Part shown: positions 16,913-28,148 of the stretch, piece after piece | Layout: every line of letters starts with the position of its first letter | How positions within the stretch are numbered: the first letter of the stretch is position 1 | Origin: Paracoccus sp. PAMC 22219 | Lineage (GTDB): Bacteria; Pseudomonadota; Alphaproteobacteria; Rhodobacterales; Rhodobacteraceae | Direction of reading: 5' to 3' | DNA: 44,825 nucleotides | NCBI RefSeq assembly: GCF_000787695.1 | Contig: NZ_BBPH01000142.1 | Coordinates: 1 to 44,825, forward strand | The notes under the pieces: generated by a model | The model's database searches: none | Seen by the model: the letters and a program-made list of their open reading frames with translations, nothing else | What the model was told of the DNA's origin: nothing | Made by a program: the position numbers and the translations under genes

Positions 16913-18735
16913 GCGGCGACCCGGTCGGGGCGCGCGACGGGCAGGCGCACGCTGAACAGCGCGCCCGGTTCGGCATCGTGGCACGAGATGCGCCCGCCCA
17001 GGTCGCGCACGATGTTGGCGCTGATCGACAGCCCCAGCCCCAGCCCCGCGCCCGGCCCCTTGGTGGTGAAGAACGGATCGAAGATGCGCCCGGCCAAGGC
17101 GGGCGCCACGCCGGGACCGCGGTCGCGCACGGTGATCGTGACCGCCCCGTCATCGGACCGCGCGGTCAGGGTGATGCGCCGGTCGGGCGCGCCCTCGACC
17201 GCGTCGGCGGCGTTGCCCAGCAGGTTCACCAGCACCTGCTGCAACCGCGTGGGTCCGGCCAGCAGCGGCGGCAGGTCGTCGGGCACGTCCAGATCCAGCT
17301 GCGCGCCCACCGCGGCCAGCCTGACGCCCATGATCATCTGCGTCTCGACCAGCAGCGGCGCCAACGGCACCGGTCCAAGCCTGTCGCCCGGCTTGCGCGC
17401 GGCGTTGCGCAGATGCTTGCCGATGGCCGAGATGCGATCCAGCAGCGCCATGATCTGGGCGATGTTGTCGCGTGCACGGGGGCTGTCGCCCCGCTCGATC
17501 AGGATCGCCGCGCTGTCGGCATAGTTGCGCGCGGCGGCCAGCGGCTGGTTGATCTCGTGCGACAGGGCGGCGGACATCTGGCCCAGGGCCGCCAGCTTGC
17601 CGACCTGGACCAGGCTGTCCTGTGCGGCGCGCAGTTCGGCCTCGGTCGCGCGGCGTTCGGTGATCTCCTGTTCCAGACGGTGGTTCATGCGCGCCAGATC
17701 GGCGGTGCGTTCCTCCACGCGGCGTTCCAGTTCGGCCGTGGCGTGGATCTGCATCGCCAGCCGTTCGGCCGTGCGCGCCCGCCGCTGGCCCAGGATCAGC
17801 GCGGCAGAGCCCGCCACGCACCCGCCCAGGATCAGCAGCGCCACGACCAGTTGCGCCTGTGCGCGAAGGGGCGCCGTGTCCAGCAGCACGTGGACGGTCC
17901 AGCCCGCCTCGGGCATGGCGCGGGACACGGCGACGTAATCGCGCCGCGCGCCGCCTTCGGTGATCTGCGACAGGCGCACATCGCCCGCCTGCCGGTCCTG
18001 GTGGACCAGCGGCCGGATCGTCACGTCGTCATAGCGTTGCGTCGGGTCGACCCGCGCCCGCCAGTCCCGCGACATCGGCACGATGGCCCGGTACAGCCAG
18101 TCGGGTTGCGACGCCATGAACAGCACCCCGTCGGGATCGGTGACGAAGATGCGCAGCTCGCCCCCGCGCCAGGACGCCTCGACTTGGTCCAGGCCGATCT
18201 TGACCGCGATCACCGCCGCGATCTGCCCGTCGGAATCGCGCACCGGGGCCGAGAAATAATACCCCCGCACCCCCGACGTCGTGCCCACGCCATAGAACCG
18301 TGCCGTCCGCCCGGCCAGGGCGTCGCTGAAATAGGGTCGGTAATCAAACACCTGCCCGACAAAGCTGTCGGAGCGGGCATGGTTCGACGCGGCGATGGTC
18401 AGCCCGTCGGCGCGCATGATGTAGATATCGGACGACCCCAGCAGCGCGTTGCGCTGTTCCAGCAGCCGGTCGATCGACCGCCGCCGCGCCGGATCGTCGG
18501 GATGGGTGGCCAGGTCGCGCACCGCGTCCAGTTCCGCCAGCAGCATCGGCACCGACTGATAGCGCGCCAGATATCCGGCCAGCGCATTTTCCGTCAGGCG
18601 CAGCGCGGTTTCGGCCCGGCCCTGGCCCTGGTCCAAGGCATGGTTCAGCGCCAGCCGGCCCGCCTGCCAGATGCCCAGCACTAGCAGCGCCATGACCGCC
18701 AGCGCCATCGCCATGCGCCGCCGTCGCACCCTCAT
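16909..18735 (-). CDS. DctB-like membrane sensor histidine kinase
   Basis: A 608-residue kinase. N-terminal helix (MAMALAVMALLVLGIWQAG), then a periplasmic double-Cache-like region to about residue 290 with DIYIMRADGLTIAASNHARS, DYRPYFSDAL and GVGTTSGVRGYYFSAPV, the text typical of the C4-dicarboxylate sensor DctB. A second helix (LVVALLILGGCVAGSAALIL), a coiled coil and the kinase core follow: H-box AALGQMSAALSHEINQPLAA, N-box NLLGNAADAVEG, G boxes DRGPGVAP and GAGLGLGLSISANIV. Start at 18735 has a GGAGGGG site. It pairs with the adjoining DctD-like regulator. The binding domain is DctB-like but the regulated transporter is a Tct system, so the ligand may be a di- or tricarboxylate. Confidence 0.93.
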   Translation of the reverse strand: MRVRRRRMAMALAVMALLVLGIWQAGRLALNHALDQGQGRAETALRLTENALAGYLARYQSVPMLLAELDAVRDLATHPDDPARRRSIDRLLEQRNALLGSSDIYIMRADGLTIAASNHARSDSFVGQVFDYRPYFSDALAGRTARFYGVGTTSGVRGYYFSAPVRDSDGQIAAVIAVKIGLDQVEASWRGGELRIFVTDPDGVLFMASQPDWLYRAIVPMSRDWRARVDPTQRYDDVTIRPLVHQDRQAGDVRLSQITEGGARRDYVAVSRAMPEAGWTVHVLLDTAPLRAQAQLVVALLILGGCVAGSAALILGQRRARTAERLAMQIHATAELERRVEERTADLARMNHRLEQEITERRATEAELRAAQDSLVQVGKLAALGQMSAALSHEINQPLAAARNYADSAAILIERGDSPRARDNIAQIMALLDRISAIGKHLRNAARKPGDRLGPVPLAPLLVETQMIMGVRLAAVGAQLDLDVPDDLPPLLAGPTRLQQVLVNLLGNAADAVEGAPDRRITLTARSDDGAVTITVRDRGPGVAPALAGRIFDPFFTTKGPGAGLGLGLSISANIVRDLGGRISCHDAEPGALFSVRLPVARPDRVAA

Positions 18736-18939
18736 CGCCCGGTCCCCTCCCGCAGCAATCTCCCTGCGGCGATAGTGACCACAATCGGTGTCGCTGACCA
18801 GCGGACATATGCCCGTGGGCCGGTGATGCAGGGCGCGACATGCCGCGGACCGGTCGACATGATGGGGCGGCGGCGGGCGCAATCATGCCGCCACCGCGCC
18901 CGGCAAACGCGCAGCAGTCAAACCCCTGCTTCTGAACGA

Positions 18940-18975
18940 TTTTCCGGGGTTACCCCCGAAACTGTCCCCGGAAAA
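18940..18975. terminator. 10-base perfect inverted repeat after the buf/nrsF operon
   Basis: TTTTCCGGGG at 18940-18949 and CCCCGGAAAA at 18966-18975, with a 16-base loop. It lies 16-50 bases past the nrsF stop, where an operon terminator is expected; no long T-run follows on either strand. Confidence 0.45.
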
Positions 18976-18990
18976 TGTGGATAACCGGGA

Positions 18991-19634
18991 TCACCAGCGC
19001 AGCAGCTTGTGACCCGCCACCGCACCGGCCACGGATGCCAGCACGATCGCCGCGCCGTACCAGAAGACATAGAACAGGGGCGAATCCTCGGTGCAGGACA
19101 GGGCATAGCCGCTTGCGGCCCCGGCCCCCGCCGCCAACCCGATCACGGCGCCCGCCAGAACGGGGCGCGTGCTGGCGCCGCGGCGCATCAGCCGCAGCCC
19201 CGCGATCAGGGTGCCGCGGACAGGGCCAGCACCGCGGGCACGCAGGTGCCGGCCGAATGGCCCAGCCAGTCATGCGCCAGCCTGTCGCCCGGCGTCGCGA
19301 CCAGCGCCCAAAGCGCCAGCGCCAGCGCCAGCGCGGTGGGCAGCGCCAGGGGCCACAGCCCGATGCGGGCACCCGGCCGCGCCAGCCGCACCGCCAGGGG
19401 CCAGGCCAGCAGCAGCACCATCAGCGGCAGCAGCGGCTTGGCCAGCGTCACCGGCGCCGCCAATGATGCGGCCAGGTCGGGGCGCGGGCCCGACAGTGCC
19501 ATCTGCAGCGCAAGACCCAGCAGCGCCGTCCCCGCCATCGCGGCGATCATCCGTGCCGCAGAGAACCGGGCCGCGGGCAGGGGTTCGGCCGCCAGTCGCG
19601 CAATCAGCGCTTCGGTCGAGGATGGATGTGTCAT
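18991..19634 (-). CDS. nrsF: NrsF anti-sigma factor (DUF1109), one-base frameshift
   Basis: Membrane anti-sigma factor of the DUF1109 family with six hydrophobic helices, 214 residues when read across a shift. The first frame runs to AGTCVPAVLALSAAP then stops at 19206; the protein continues in the next frame as LIAGLRLMRRGAS to CTEDSPLFYVFWYGA and the family ending GHKLLRW. One missing C in the CCC run near 19208 (minus strand) explains it and restores 215 codons. After correction the two Cys fall at residues 131 and 181, the same numbers I recall for the conserved metal-sensing Cys pair of Caulobacter NrsF. It overlaps the sigma-factor gene by ATGA and should hold that factor inactive at the membrane until metal stress. 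Confidence 0.9.
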
Positions 19635-20176
19635 TCGCGTGTTCCCAGTCCGATCGCGGACAGCTTTTTCATGGCGCGGTGCAGGGCAACCCGGACCGCG
19701 CTGTCGGTCATGCCAAGGCGGGCGGCGACGTCGTCGGCGCTGTCCCCCTCGATCCCCATGGCGCGGACGATGCCGGCGGACCGCGCATCGATGCGCGACA
19801 GCAGAACGCCCAGATCGCGCGCGGCGGTGGGGTCGTCGTTGCGGGCGTCGGCCATGATCTCGGCAAAGTCGTGGATGGGCAGGTGGACCCGGCTGCCGCG
19901 CCTGCGGAACGCGTCGATCACCTTGTAGCGGGTGACCGCGTACAGCCAGGGCCGCAACGGCGTGTCCGGCTGCCAGCTGTCGCGTTTCAGGTGGATGGCC
20001 AGCAGCACCTCCTGGACGACATCCTCGTGCAGGTCGCGCGGCAGGCTGCGCCCGCGGGCGCGCACGACGGCGCGGATCAGCGGCGTCACCTGCGTCAGAA
20101 AGCGGGCCATGGCGCGGCTGTCGCCGGCCTGCGCCGCCGCCAGAAGTGCCGCCCATTCGGTGCCGTCCTGCTGCAT
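19631..20176 (-). CDS. ECF RNA polymerase sigma factor (SigF/ECF16-like)
   Basis: A 181-residue ECF sigma factor. Region 2 spans about residues 15-85, with DLHEDVVQEVLLAIHLKRDS then LRPWLYAVTRYKVIDAFRRR, the -10 recognition stretch. Region 4 covers about 120-175, with ADDVAARLGMTDSAVRVALH as the -35-binding helix-turn-helix. The start MQQDGTEWAALLAAAQAGD at 20176 gives the usual length; a long upstream in-frame extension is compositionally noisy. It lies 68 bases after bufD and overlaps nrsF (ATGA), the arrangement of a sigma/anti-sigma pair. Expected role: activation of the bufABCD operon, and so of itself, when NrsF senses metal (copper or others). The specific group assignment is from context. 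Confidence 0.93.
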   Translation of the reverse strand: MQQDGTEWAALLAAAQAGDSRAMARFLTQVTPLIRAVVRARGRSLPRDLHEDVVQEVLLAIHLKRDSWQPDTPLRPWLYAVTRYKVIDAFRRRGSRVHLPIHDFAEIMADARNDDPTAARDLGVLLSRIDARSAGIVRAMGIEGDSADDVAARLGMTDSAVRVALHRAMKKLSAIGLGTRE

Positions 20177-20244
20177 GCCGCGTCTCCGGGTGCCAGTCCT
20201 CAGGCTAACCGCAGGCAGGGCGACCCCGCAAGGCGCGATGGCGA

Positions 20245-22669
<2,425 letters not shown>

Positions 22670-22850
22670 AGTGGCCCCGCAACTATTTCGGCGGCGGGCC
22701 TTCTGCCTGTCGGCGGGGCATCGCCGGGGGGCGTCCACTTCATCTTTCTTTACTCGGTCGCTTTCCGGTGAACCCATGGCCCCCAGCCCGTGTTCGCTGT
22801 GCAGTGGCCGGATTGCACGGTCTGCAGTCAGTTTGCCGAAAGGCGCAATC

Positions 22851-24869
22851 ATGCACATTCTTCATCTTGCCTTGGGCGGTTGCCTCAAGGCCGCACCCGT
22901 GCGCTATGGCGTGACCGAGGATACCGGGGGCCATATCGCCTATGTCCTGGGCGCCGCGATGGCGCAGGCGGCGCTGCCGCAGGTCGCGTCGGTGGACATC
23001 GTCACCCGTGCCTTTGACGGCATGGACCCGGTCCATGCACAGGCCGTGGAGCAGGTCGCGCCCGGCTGCCGCATCCTGCGCCTGTCGACCGACAACCGCG
23101 GCTATCTGGCCAAAGAGGCGTTGGAGGCCGAGCTGCCCGCCCTGTCGCAGGCCTTTTGCGCGATGCTGGCGGGGATGGTGCGCCTGCCCGACGTGATCCA
23201 TGCGCATTTCGCCGACGCGGCGCGTCTGGCGCGGGCGGCGCAGGACCGGTTCGGCATTCCCTGGATCTATACCCCCCATTCGCTGGCCCTGCAAAAGGAC
23301 CCGTCGGCGGCACGCCGCCCCGACCTGCGCGACCGGGTCGCCGCTGAACGGTCGGCCGTCGCGGGTGCGTCAGCCATCATCGTGTCGTCGCGCGACGAGG
23401 CTGAACGCCAGGTGCGCCCCTATGGCAAGGCGGCCGAGGGACGCAGCCATTGCGTCGCCCCCGGCGTCACGCTGCTGCCCGATGCCGGGACCGCCGCGGC
23501 GGACGCGCTGCTGGCGCCGTTCCTGCGCGCGCCGGACCTGCCCATCGTGCTGGCCGTGGCCCGCCCGGTTGCCAAGAAGAACCTGGCCGGGCTGGTCGAT
23601 GCCTATGCCGCCTCGCCTGCGCTGCAGGCCCGCGCCAATCTGGTGATCCTGGCCGGGCTGCGGGATGGCATCGATGGCGGTCCCGCCGAACAGGCGCAGG
23701 TGCTTCGCGGGTTGTTCGACCGGATCGACCGCCACGGGCTGTGGGGCAAGGTCGCCCTGCCGCCGCGCCATGATGCGGGTCAACTGCGCGCGCTGTATGC
23801 GCGGGCGGCACAGGGCGGCGTCTTCGTGAACCCGGCCCTGCACGAACCCTTTGGCCTGACCCTGGTCGAGGCTGCGCAGGCCGGCGTGCCGGTCGTGGCC
23901 ACGCGCAACGGCGGTCCCGTGGATATCGTGGCGCAGCTGGGCCATGGCGCGCTGGTCGATCCCGACGATCCGGCGCAGGTCGCCGCGGCCTGCCTGCGGA
24001 TGATGGACGACCCGCAGGGCGCGGTCCGGGCACAGGCCCGCGCGCTGGCGGCGTTCGACTGGCGGGACTGGGCGCCGCGGTCGCTGGCGATCTGTCAGAA
24101 CCTGCGCCGCGCCATCCCCGCGCCGCGCCGCGCCGTGCGCCGCATCCTGGCCAGCGACATCGACGGCACGCTGACCGGGTGCCCGGTGGCCGCCGCGCGG
24201 TTCGTCGACTGGCACGCACAGCGCGACGACGGGCTGCTGTTCGCCGTCGCGACGGGCCGTTCGGTGTCGCAGGCGCGGCGGGTTCTGGCCGATTGGGCTT
24301 TGCCGCGGCCGGACCTGTTCATCACCTCGGTCGGGTCCGAGATCTGGCGGTGGGGCGCGGGCGACCGCCTGCACCCCTGCGCCGACTATGCGGCGCTGCT
24401 GGATGCGGACTGGGACCGCGACGCGGTCCACGCCGTACTGCAGGCCCGCGCGCCCGTCTGGCAGGCCGGCTATGAACAGCGCCGGTGGAAGCTGTCGCTG
24501 CTGGGCACCGCCGTACAAGCGGCGGGGATCGAGCGCGATCTGGCACGGGCAGGGCTTTCCGCGCGGGTCATCGCCTCGCATGGAGAGTTCATCGACGTGC
24601 TGCCGCAGGCGGCCGGAAAGGCCGCCGCCCTGCGGTTCGAGGCCCTGCGCCGCGGCCTGGACCTGCGGCACTGCATCGCCGCCGGCGACAGCGGCAACGA
24701 TGCCGACATGCTGGCGGCCAGCGGGGCGTCGATCCTGCCGTCCAACGCCTATGCGGAACTGTCGCATCTGCGCGGGCGGGGCATCTATCAAAGCCGCTAT
24801 CACCATGCGGCAGGCGTCATCGACGGTCTGGCGCAGCTTGGGCTGGCACGGCAGGCACAGCATGCGTGA
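22851..24869 (+). CDS. Sucrose-phosphate synthase fused to sucrose-phosphatase-like HAD domain
   Basis: A 672-residue two-domain protein. Residues about 1-425 are a GT4 retaining glycosyltransferase of the sucrose synthase type: GVTEDTGGHIAYVLG near residue 20, DVIHAHFADAARLARAAQDR, YTPHSLALQKD, and the nucleotide-sugar motif HEPFGLTLVEAAQAGVPVVA. Residues about 425-672 are a HAD phosphatase: motif I ASDIDGTLTG and motif IV AGDSGNDADML. Together they would make sucrose 6-phosphate from UDP-glucose and fructose 6-phosphate and then dephosphorylate it, giving sucrose as a compatible solute or glycoside precursor. ATG at 22851 follows AAAGG. It leads an operon with three more glycosyltransferases; its stop overlaps the next start by 8 bases. 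Acceptor specificity could differ. Confidence 0.87.
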   Translation: MHILHLALGGCLKAAPVRYGVTEDTGGHIAYVLGAAMAQAALPQVASVDIVTRAFDGMDPVHAQAVEQVAPGCRILRLSTDNRGYLAKEALEAELPALSQAFCAMLAGMVRLPDVIHAHFADAARLARAAQDRFGIPWIYTPHSLALQKDPSAARRPDLRDRVAAERSAVAGASAIIVSSRDEAERQVRPYGKAAEGRSHCVAPGVTLLPDAGTAAADALLAPFLRAPDLPIVLAVARPVAKKNLAGLVDAYAASPALQARANLVILAGLRDGIDGGPAEQAQVLRGLFDRIDRHGLWGKVALPPRHDAGQLRALYARAAQGGVFVNPALHEPFGLTLVEAAQAGVPVVATRNGGPVDIVAQLGHGALVDPDDPAQVAAACLRMMDDPQGAVRAQARALAAFDWRDWAPRSLAICQNLRRAIPAPRRAVRRILASDIDGTLTGCPVAAARFVDWHAQRDDGLLFAVATGRSVSQARRVLADWALPRPDLFITSVGSEIWRWGAGDRLHPCADYAALLDADWDRDAVHAVLQARAPVWQAGYEQRRWKLSLLGTAVQAAGIERDLARAGLSARVIASHGEFIDVLPQAAGKAAALRFEALRRGLDLRHCIAAGDSGNDADMLAASGASILPSNAYAELSHLRGRGIYQSRYHHAAGVIDGLAQLGLARQAQHA

Positions 24870-26021
24870 CCTGCCCCCCACCGGCCCGGCCAAGCGGCCC
24901 TTCGGCTATTTCGTCCACCACCAGGGACGGGGCCACGCGGAACGCTGCGCGGCGATCGTCAACGCCCTGCCGCCCGACCGGCCCGTCACCATCTTCTGCG
25001 CCCGCGACGGCATCTTTCCACCGCTGACGGCACAGGCGCGCATCGTCACTATCCCGTCGCTGTTCGAGCGGACCGGGGCAGAATGCGACATGGACCATGT
25101 GCCCACGCCCGACACGCTGCATTGCGCGCCCCTGGGCTGGCCGGGCATCCGGCACGCCATGGGGCTGATCGCCGGCTGGTTCGCCAGCGACGACCCCGCG
25201 CTGATGATCTGCGATGTCAGCGCCGAGATCGCGCAACTGTCGCGCATCTGTTCGGTCCCACATGTCAAGATCCTGCAACATGGCGACCGCGGCGACGCGG
25301 GTCACCAAGCGGCCTATGCGGGGGCGGTGGGCCTGTTGGCGCCGTTCTCTCCTGCGCTGGCGCAGCCGGATTGGCAGCCCTTTGCGGACCGCATCCACTT
25401 TGCCCCCGGCTTGGGCATTCCCGCCGTCACCCCGCCCGACCGGGCTGCCGCACGGCGCGACTTGGGGCTGGACCCCGATCGACCCGTGGCGCTGCTGGTG
25501 TCGGGCGCGGGCGGCACCGGGTTCGCGCAGGCGCCGATGGGGGTCGCCGCGCGCGCCTTTCCCGACTGGCACTGGATGACCATCGGCGCGACCCAACCCG
25601 ACTGGCACGCGACCCAAGGCGGCAACCTGACCCACCGGGGCTGGGTGGACGACCCGGCGACCCATGTCGCGGCGGCGGATCTGGTGATCTCGTCCACCGG
25701 CAACACCACCTGCGCACAGGTGCTGGCCGCCGGGCGGCCGTGGATCGTGGTGCCCGAATGGCGCTATTTCGACGAACAGCGTCTGAAGGCCGAGCCTTGG
25801 CCCGCGCCGGCGTCGCGCTGCACCTGCCGCATCTGCCGTCCAGCGCGCATGCCTGGCGCGCGGCGGTGACGCGCGCGATGGACGGCCATGACCCCGCCGC
25901 ACAGGCGCGTCTGGTCACCCCCGATCCCGCGAATGACACGGCCCGATGGCTGGAAACCCTGGCGCGCGACCTGTGGTCCGCAGCCCCCCCGACCCGCATC
26001 CCTGAAGGAGCCCCCGCATGA
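24862..26021 (+). CDS. MurG/GT28-like glycosyltransferase, one-base frameshift
   Basis: A GT-B glycosyltransferase of about 386 residues when read across a shift. The N-terminal domain starts GYFVHHQGRGHAERCAAIVN, the glycine/histidine loop of GT1/GT28 enzymes; the C-terminal domain has VALLVSGAGGTGFAQAP and AADLVISSTGNTTCAQVLAA then GRPWIVVPEWRYFDEQ, the nucleotide-sugar site. The first frame ends early at 25869. Adding one base at GAGCC (25792-25796, expected GAGGCC) joins it to a frame reading LARAGVALHLPHLPSS through to a stop at 26021, which overlaps the next start (ATGA). The second gene of the sucrose-phosphate operon; donor and acceptor are unknown. Confidence 0.82.
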
Positions 26022-26985
26022 TCCACGTTTCCGCCCTGACCATCGCCGCGGGCCGCGCGGCCCATCTGCGCAATGTCGTCGCGGGCTTTCAGGCCCAGCA
26101 TCACAAGCCGTCCGAACTGATCATCGGCGTGATGCAGGACGACGACTATACCGACCTGCCCGCGACCGACTTTCCGATCCGCCAGATCCGCGTGACGCGC
26201 CCGAACTGCCGCTGTCGGCCGCGCGCAATGCGGTGGCCGATGCCGCAACGGGCGAGCTGCTGGTCTTTGTCGATGTCGACTGCATCCCGGCGCCTGATTT
26301 CATCACCGCCTATGTGGACCGCATGGCCGGCCATCGCGGCCTGTTCATGGGCGAGGTTCTGTACCTGCCGCAGGGCAGCACCGATGCGGGTCTGGATTTC
26401 GACCGTTTCGCGGATATCGCCGTCAAGCATTCCGACCGCCAGGGGCCCCCGGCGGCAGGGCTGTCGGCCTGCACCGACTATCGCTGTTTCTGGTCGCTGA
26501 ACTTTGCGATGTGGCGTCGGGATTGGCTGGACGGCCCGCGCTTTGACGAGGCGTTCACCGGCTATGGGGGCGAGGATACCGATTTCGGCCGTGCCTGGTC
26601 CGAAGGCGGCGCGCCGATCTGGTGGATCGCGGGGGGCCGCGTCTATCATCAGTATCACCCGCATTGCATGCCCCCCGTCCATCACCTGCATTCCGTCTTG
26701 CGTAACACCGAGGTGTTCGCCCGCAAATGGGGCCATCGCACGATGGAGCATTGGCTGTACGCGTTCCAGCTGATGGGCCTGATCCGCAACACCCCCCAGG
26801 GGATCCAGGTGCTGCGCGAGCCCGGCCCCGTGGAATTCGCGCTGTGCGAACAGCAGGGGCACATGCCCTATGCCAATTCGCGCCGCGTCATCGACCATCT
26901 GCACCAACTGGCCGAAGACGACCGCATCTCGACCGAGCGGGTGGCCCTGGAACAGCGTGCGATGCTGCTGCCCGCCGCCGAATGA
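26018..26985 (+). CDS. Family 2 glycosyltransferase, one-base frameshift
   Basis: A GT-A glycosyltransferase of about 322 residues when read across a shift. N-terminus IHVSALTIAAGRAAHLRNVV; after the shift LPLSAARNAVADAATGELLV then FVDVDCIPAPDF carries the DxD metal-binding motif, and GYGGEDTDFGRAWSEGG is the galactosyltransferase-type acceptor motif. The reading changes at the CCC run 26200-26202: one extra C gives RPELPLSAARN in a continuous 323-codon gene. The start overlaps the previous gene by ATGA, and the stop overlaps the next by ATGA. The product of the four-gene operon is unknown, possibly a glycosylated sucrose derivative or a short oligosaccharide. Confidence 0.85.
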
Positions 26986-28148
26986 GCCTGCGCCGGCTGC
27001 GGATCGCGGTGATGGCGCATTGCCGTCACCCCATCGCCGCCCCGTTCATGGGCGGGATGGAGGTGCATGCCCACCACCTGGCCCATGCCTTGCAAGCGCG
27101 TGGCCATCACGTGACGCTGGTCGCGGCAGGTGACAGTGAGGTGGGCGTGCCGCTGCTGCCGCTGATGGCGCAGCATTACGACCGCGATTATCCGTGGCAT
27201 CAGTGTCACGGGACCAAGGCGTTGAACGCCCATCTGGACAGCCACCACGCGGCCAGCCTGACCACGCTGGCAGGCATGGATTTCGACGTGATCCACAACA
27301 ACACGCTGCACCGCTTTCCGCCTCGGTTCGCCCGGGCGGCAAGGGTGCCGATGGTGACCTCGCTGCATGTGCCGCCGTTCGATGCGCTGCGCCGGGCGGT
27401 GCGCGACAGCGTGGCGCCGTGGCACGTGACGACAGCCTGTTCGCGGCGGCATCTGGCGGCCCATTTCCCCGACGGCCCGCCCGCGTCCACGCGGGTGGTG
27501 CCCAACGGTATCGATCTGGCGCAATGGCCATATTCGCCGCAAGGCAACGGCCAGGCTGTCTGGGCCGGACGCATCACGCCGAACAAGGCGCCGCATCTGG
27601 CGATCGCCGCCGCGCGTCAGGCAGGCGTCGCCCTGACCCTGTTCGGCAGCATCGAGGATGGCGATTATTTCGATGCGCAGGTCCGACCGCAGCTGTCGGG
27701 GGACATCCGCTTTGGCGGGCATCTGGCGGGGCCGGACCTGGCTGCGGAATACGGGCGCGCCTCGGCGCTGCTGTTCACGCCGCAATGGGACGAACCCTTT
27801 GGCCTGACCGCGATCGAGGCGATGGCCTGCGGCACGCCCGTCGCCGCCGTCGCGATGGGTGCGGTCCACGAGGTTCTGGGCCCCGCAGGTCGGTTCTCGG
27901 GCCCCGACGGGATCGGGCTGGACCGCGCGCTGATTGACGCGATGGAGATTCCCCGCGCCGTTCCCCGCCGCCATGTGGCCGACCATTTCGGGCTGGACCG
28001 GATGATCGACACGCTGCTGTCGCTGTACCTTGAGGCGATGGACCGGCGGCACGATCCCGCGCCGCCGGTCGATTTCCCGCCCATCGAACTGCCGCCGTCC
28101 CTGGCTCTGCGCCGGGCCGAACCCGCCGATCAGTCCGGGATGCGCTGA
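26982..28148 (+). CDS. Family 4 glycosyltransferase
   Basis: A 388-residue GT4 enzyme. The N-terminal Rossmann domain has PFMGGMEVHAHHLAHALQAR with the glycine-rich acceptor loop, MDFDVIHNNTLHRFPPRFA, and TSLHVPPFDALR. The C-terminal domain has VVPNGIDLAQWPY, AVWAGRITPNKAPHLAIAAA and WDEPFGLTAIEAMACGTPVA, with the Glu-x7-Glu pattern of retaining GT-B enzymes. ATG at 26982 overlaps the upstream gene (ATGA). It closes the four-gene operon; the last 19 bases overlap the end of the converging permease gene. Substrates cannot be told from the sequence. Confidence 0.9.
   Translation: MSLRRLRIAVMAHCRHPIAAPFMGGMEVHAHHLAHALQARGHHVTLVAAGDSEVGVPLLPLMAQHYDRDYPWHQCHGTKALNAHLDSHHAASLTTLAGMDFDVIHNNTLHRFPPRFARAARVPMVTSLHVPPFDALRRAVRDSVAPWHVTTACSRRHLAAHFPDGPPASTRVVPNGIDLAQWPYSPQGNGQAVWAGRITPNKAPHLAIAAARQAGVALTLFGSIEDGDYFDAQVRPQLSGDIRFGGHLAGPDLAAEYGRASALLFTPQWDEPFGLTAIEAMACGTPVAAVAMGAVHEVLGPAGRFSGPDGIGLDRALIDAMEIPRAVPRRHVADHFGLDRMIDTLLSLYLEAMDRRHDPAPPVDFPPIELPPSLALRRAEPADQSGMR

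Noticed and set aside
15545-18684. Long plus-strand frames opposite the DctD and DctB genes (659 and 568 codons)
   Set aside because: Compositionally skewed, His/Arg/Gln-rich shadows with no recognisable motif; the minus strand holds complete two-component genes.
23370-24893. Minus-strand frame of 507 codons opposite the sucrose-phosphate gene
   Set aside because: Antisense shadow; the plus strand carries clear glycosyltransferase and HAD motifs.
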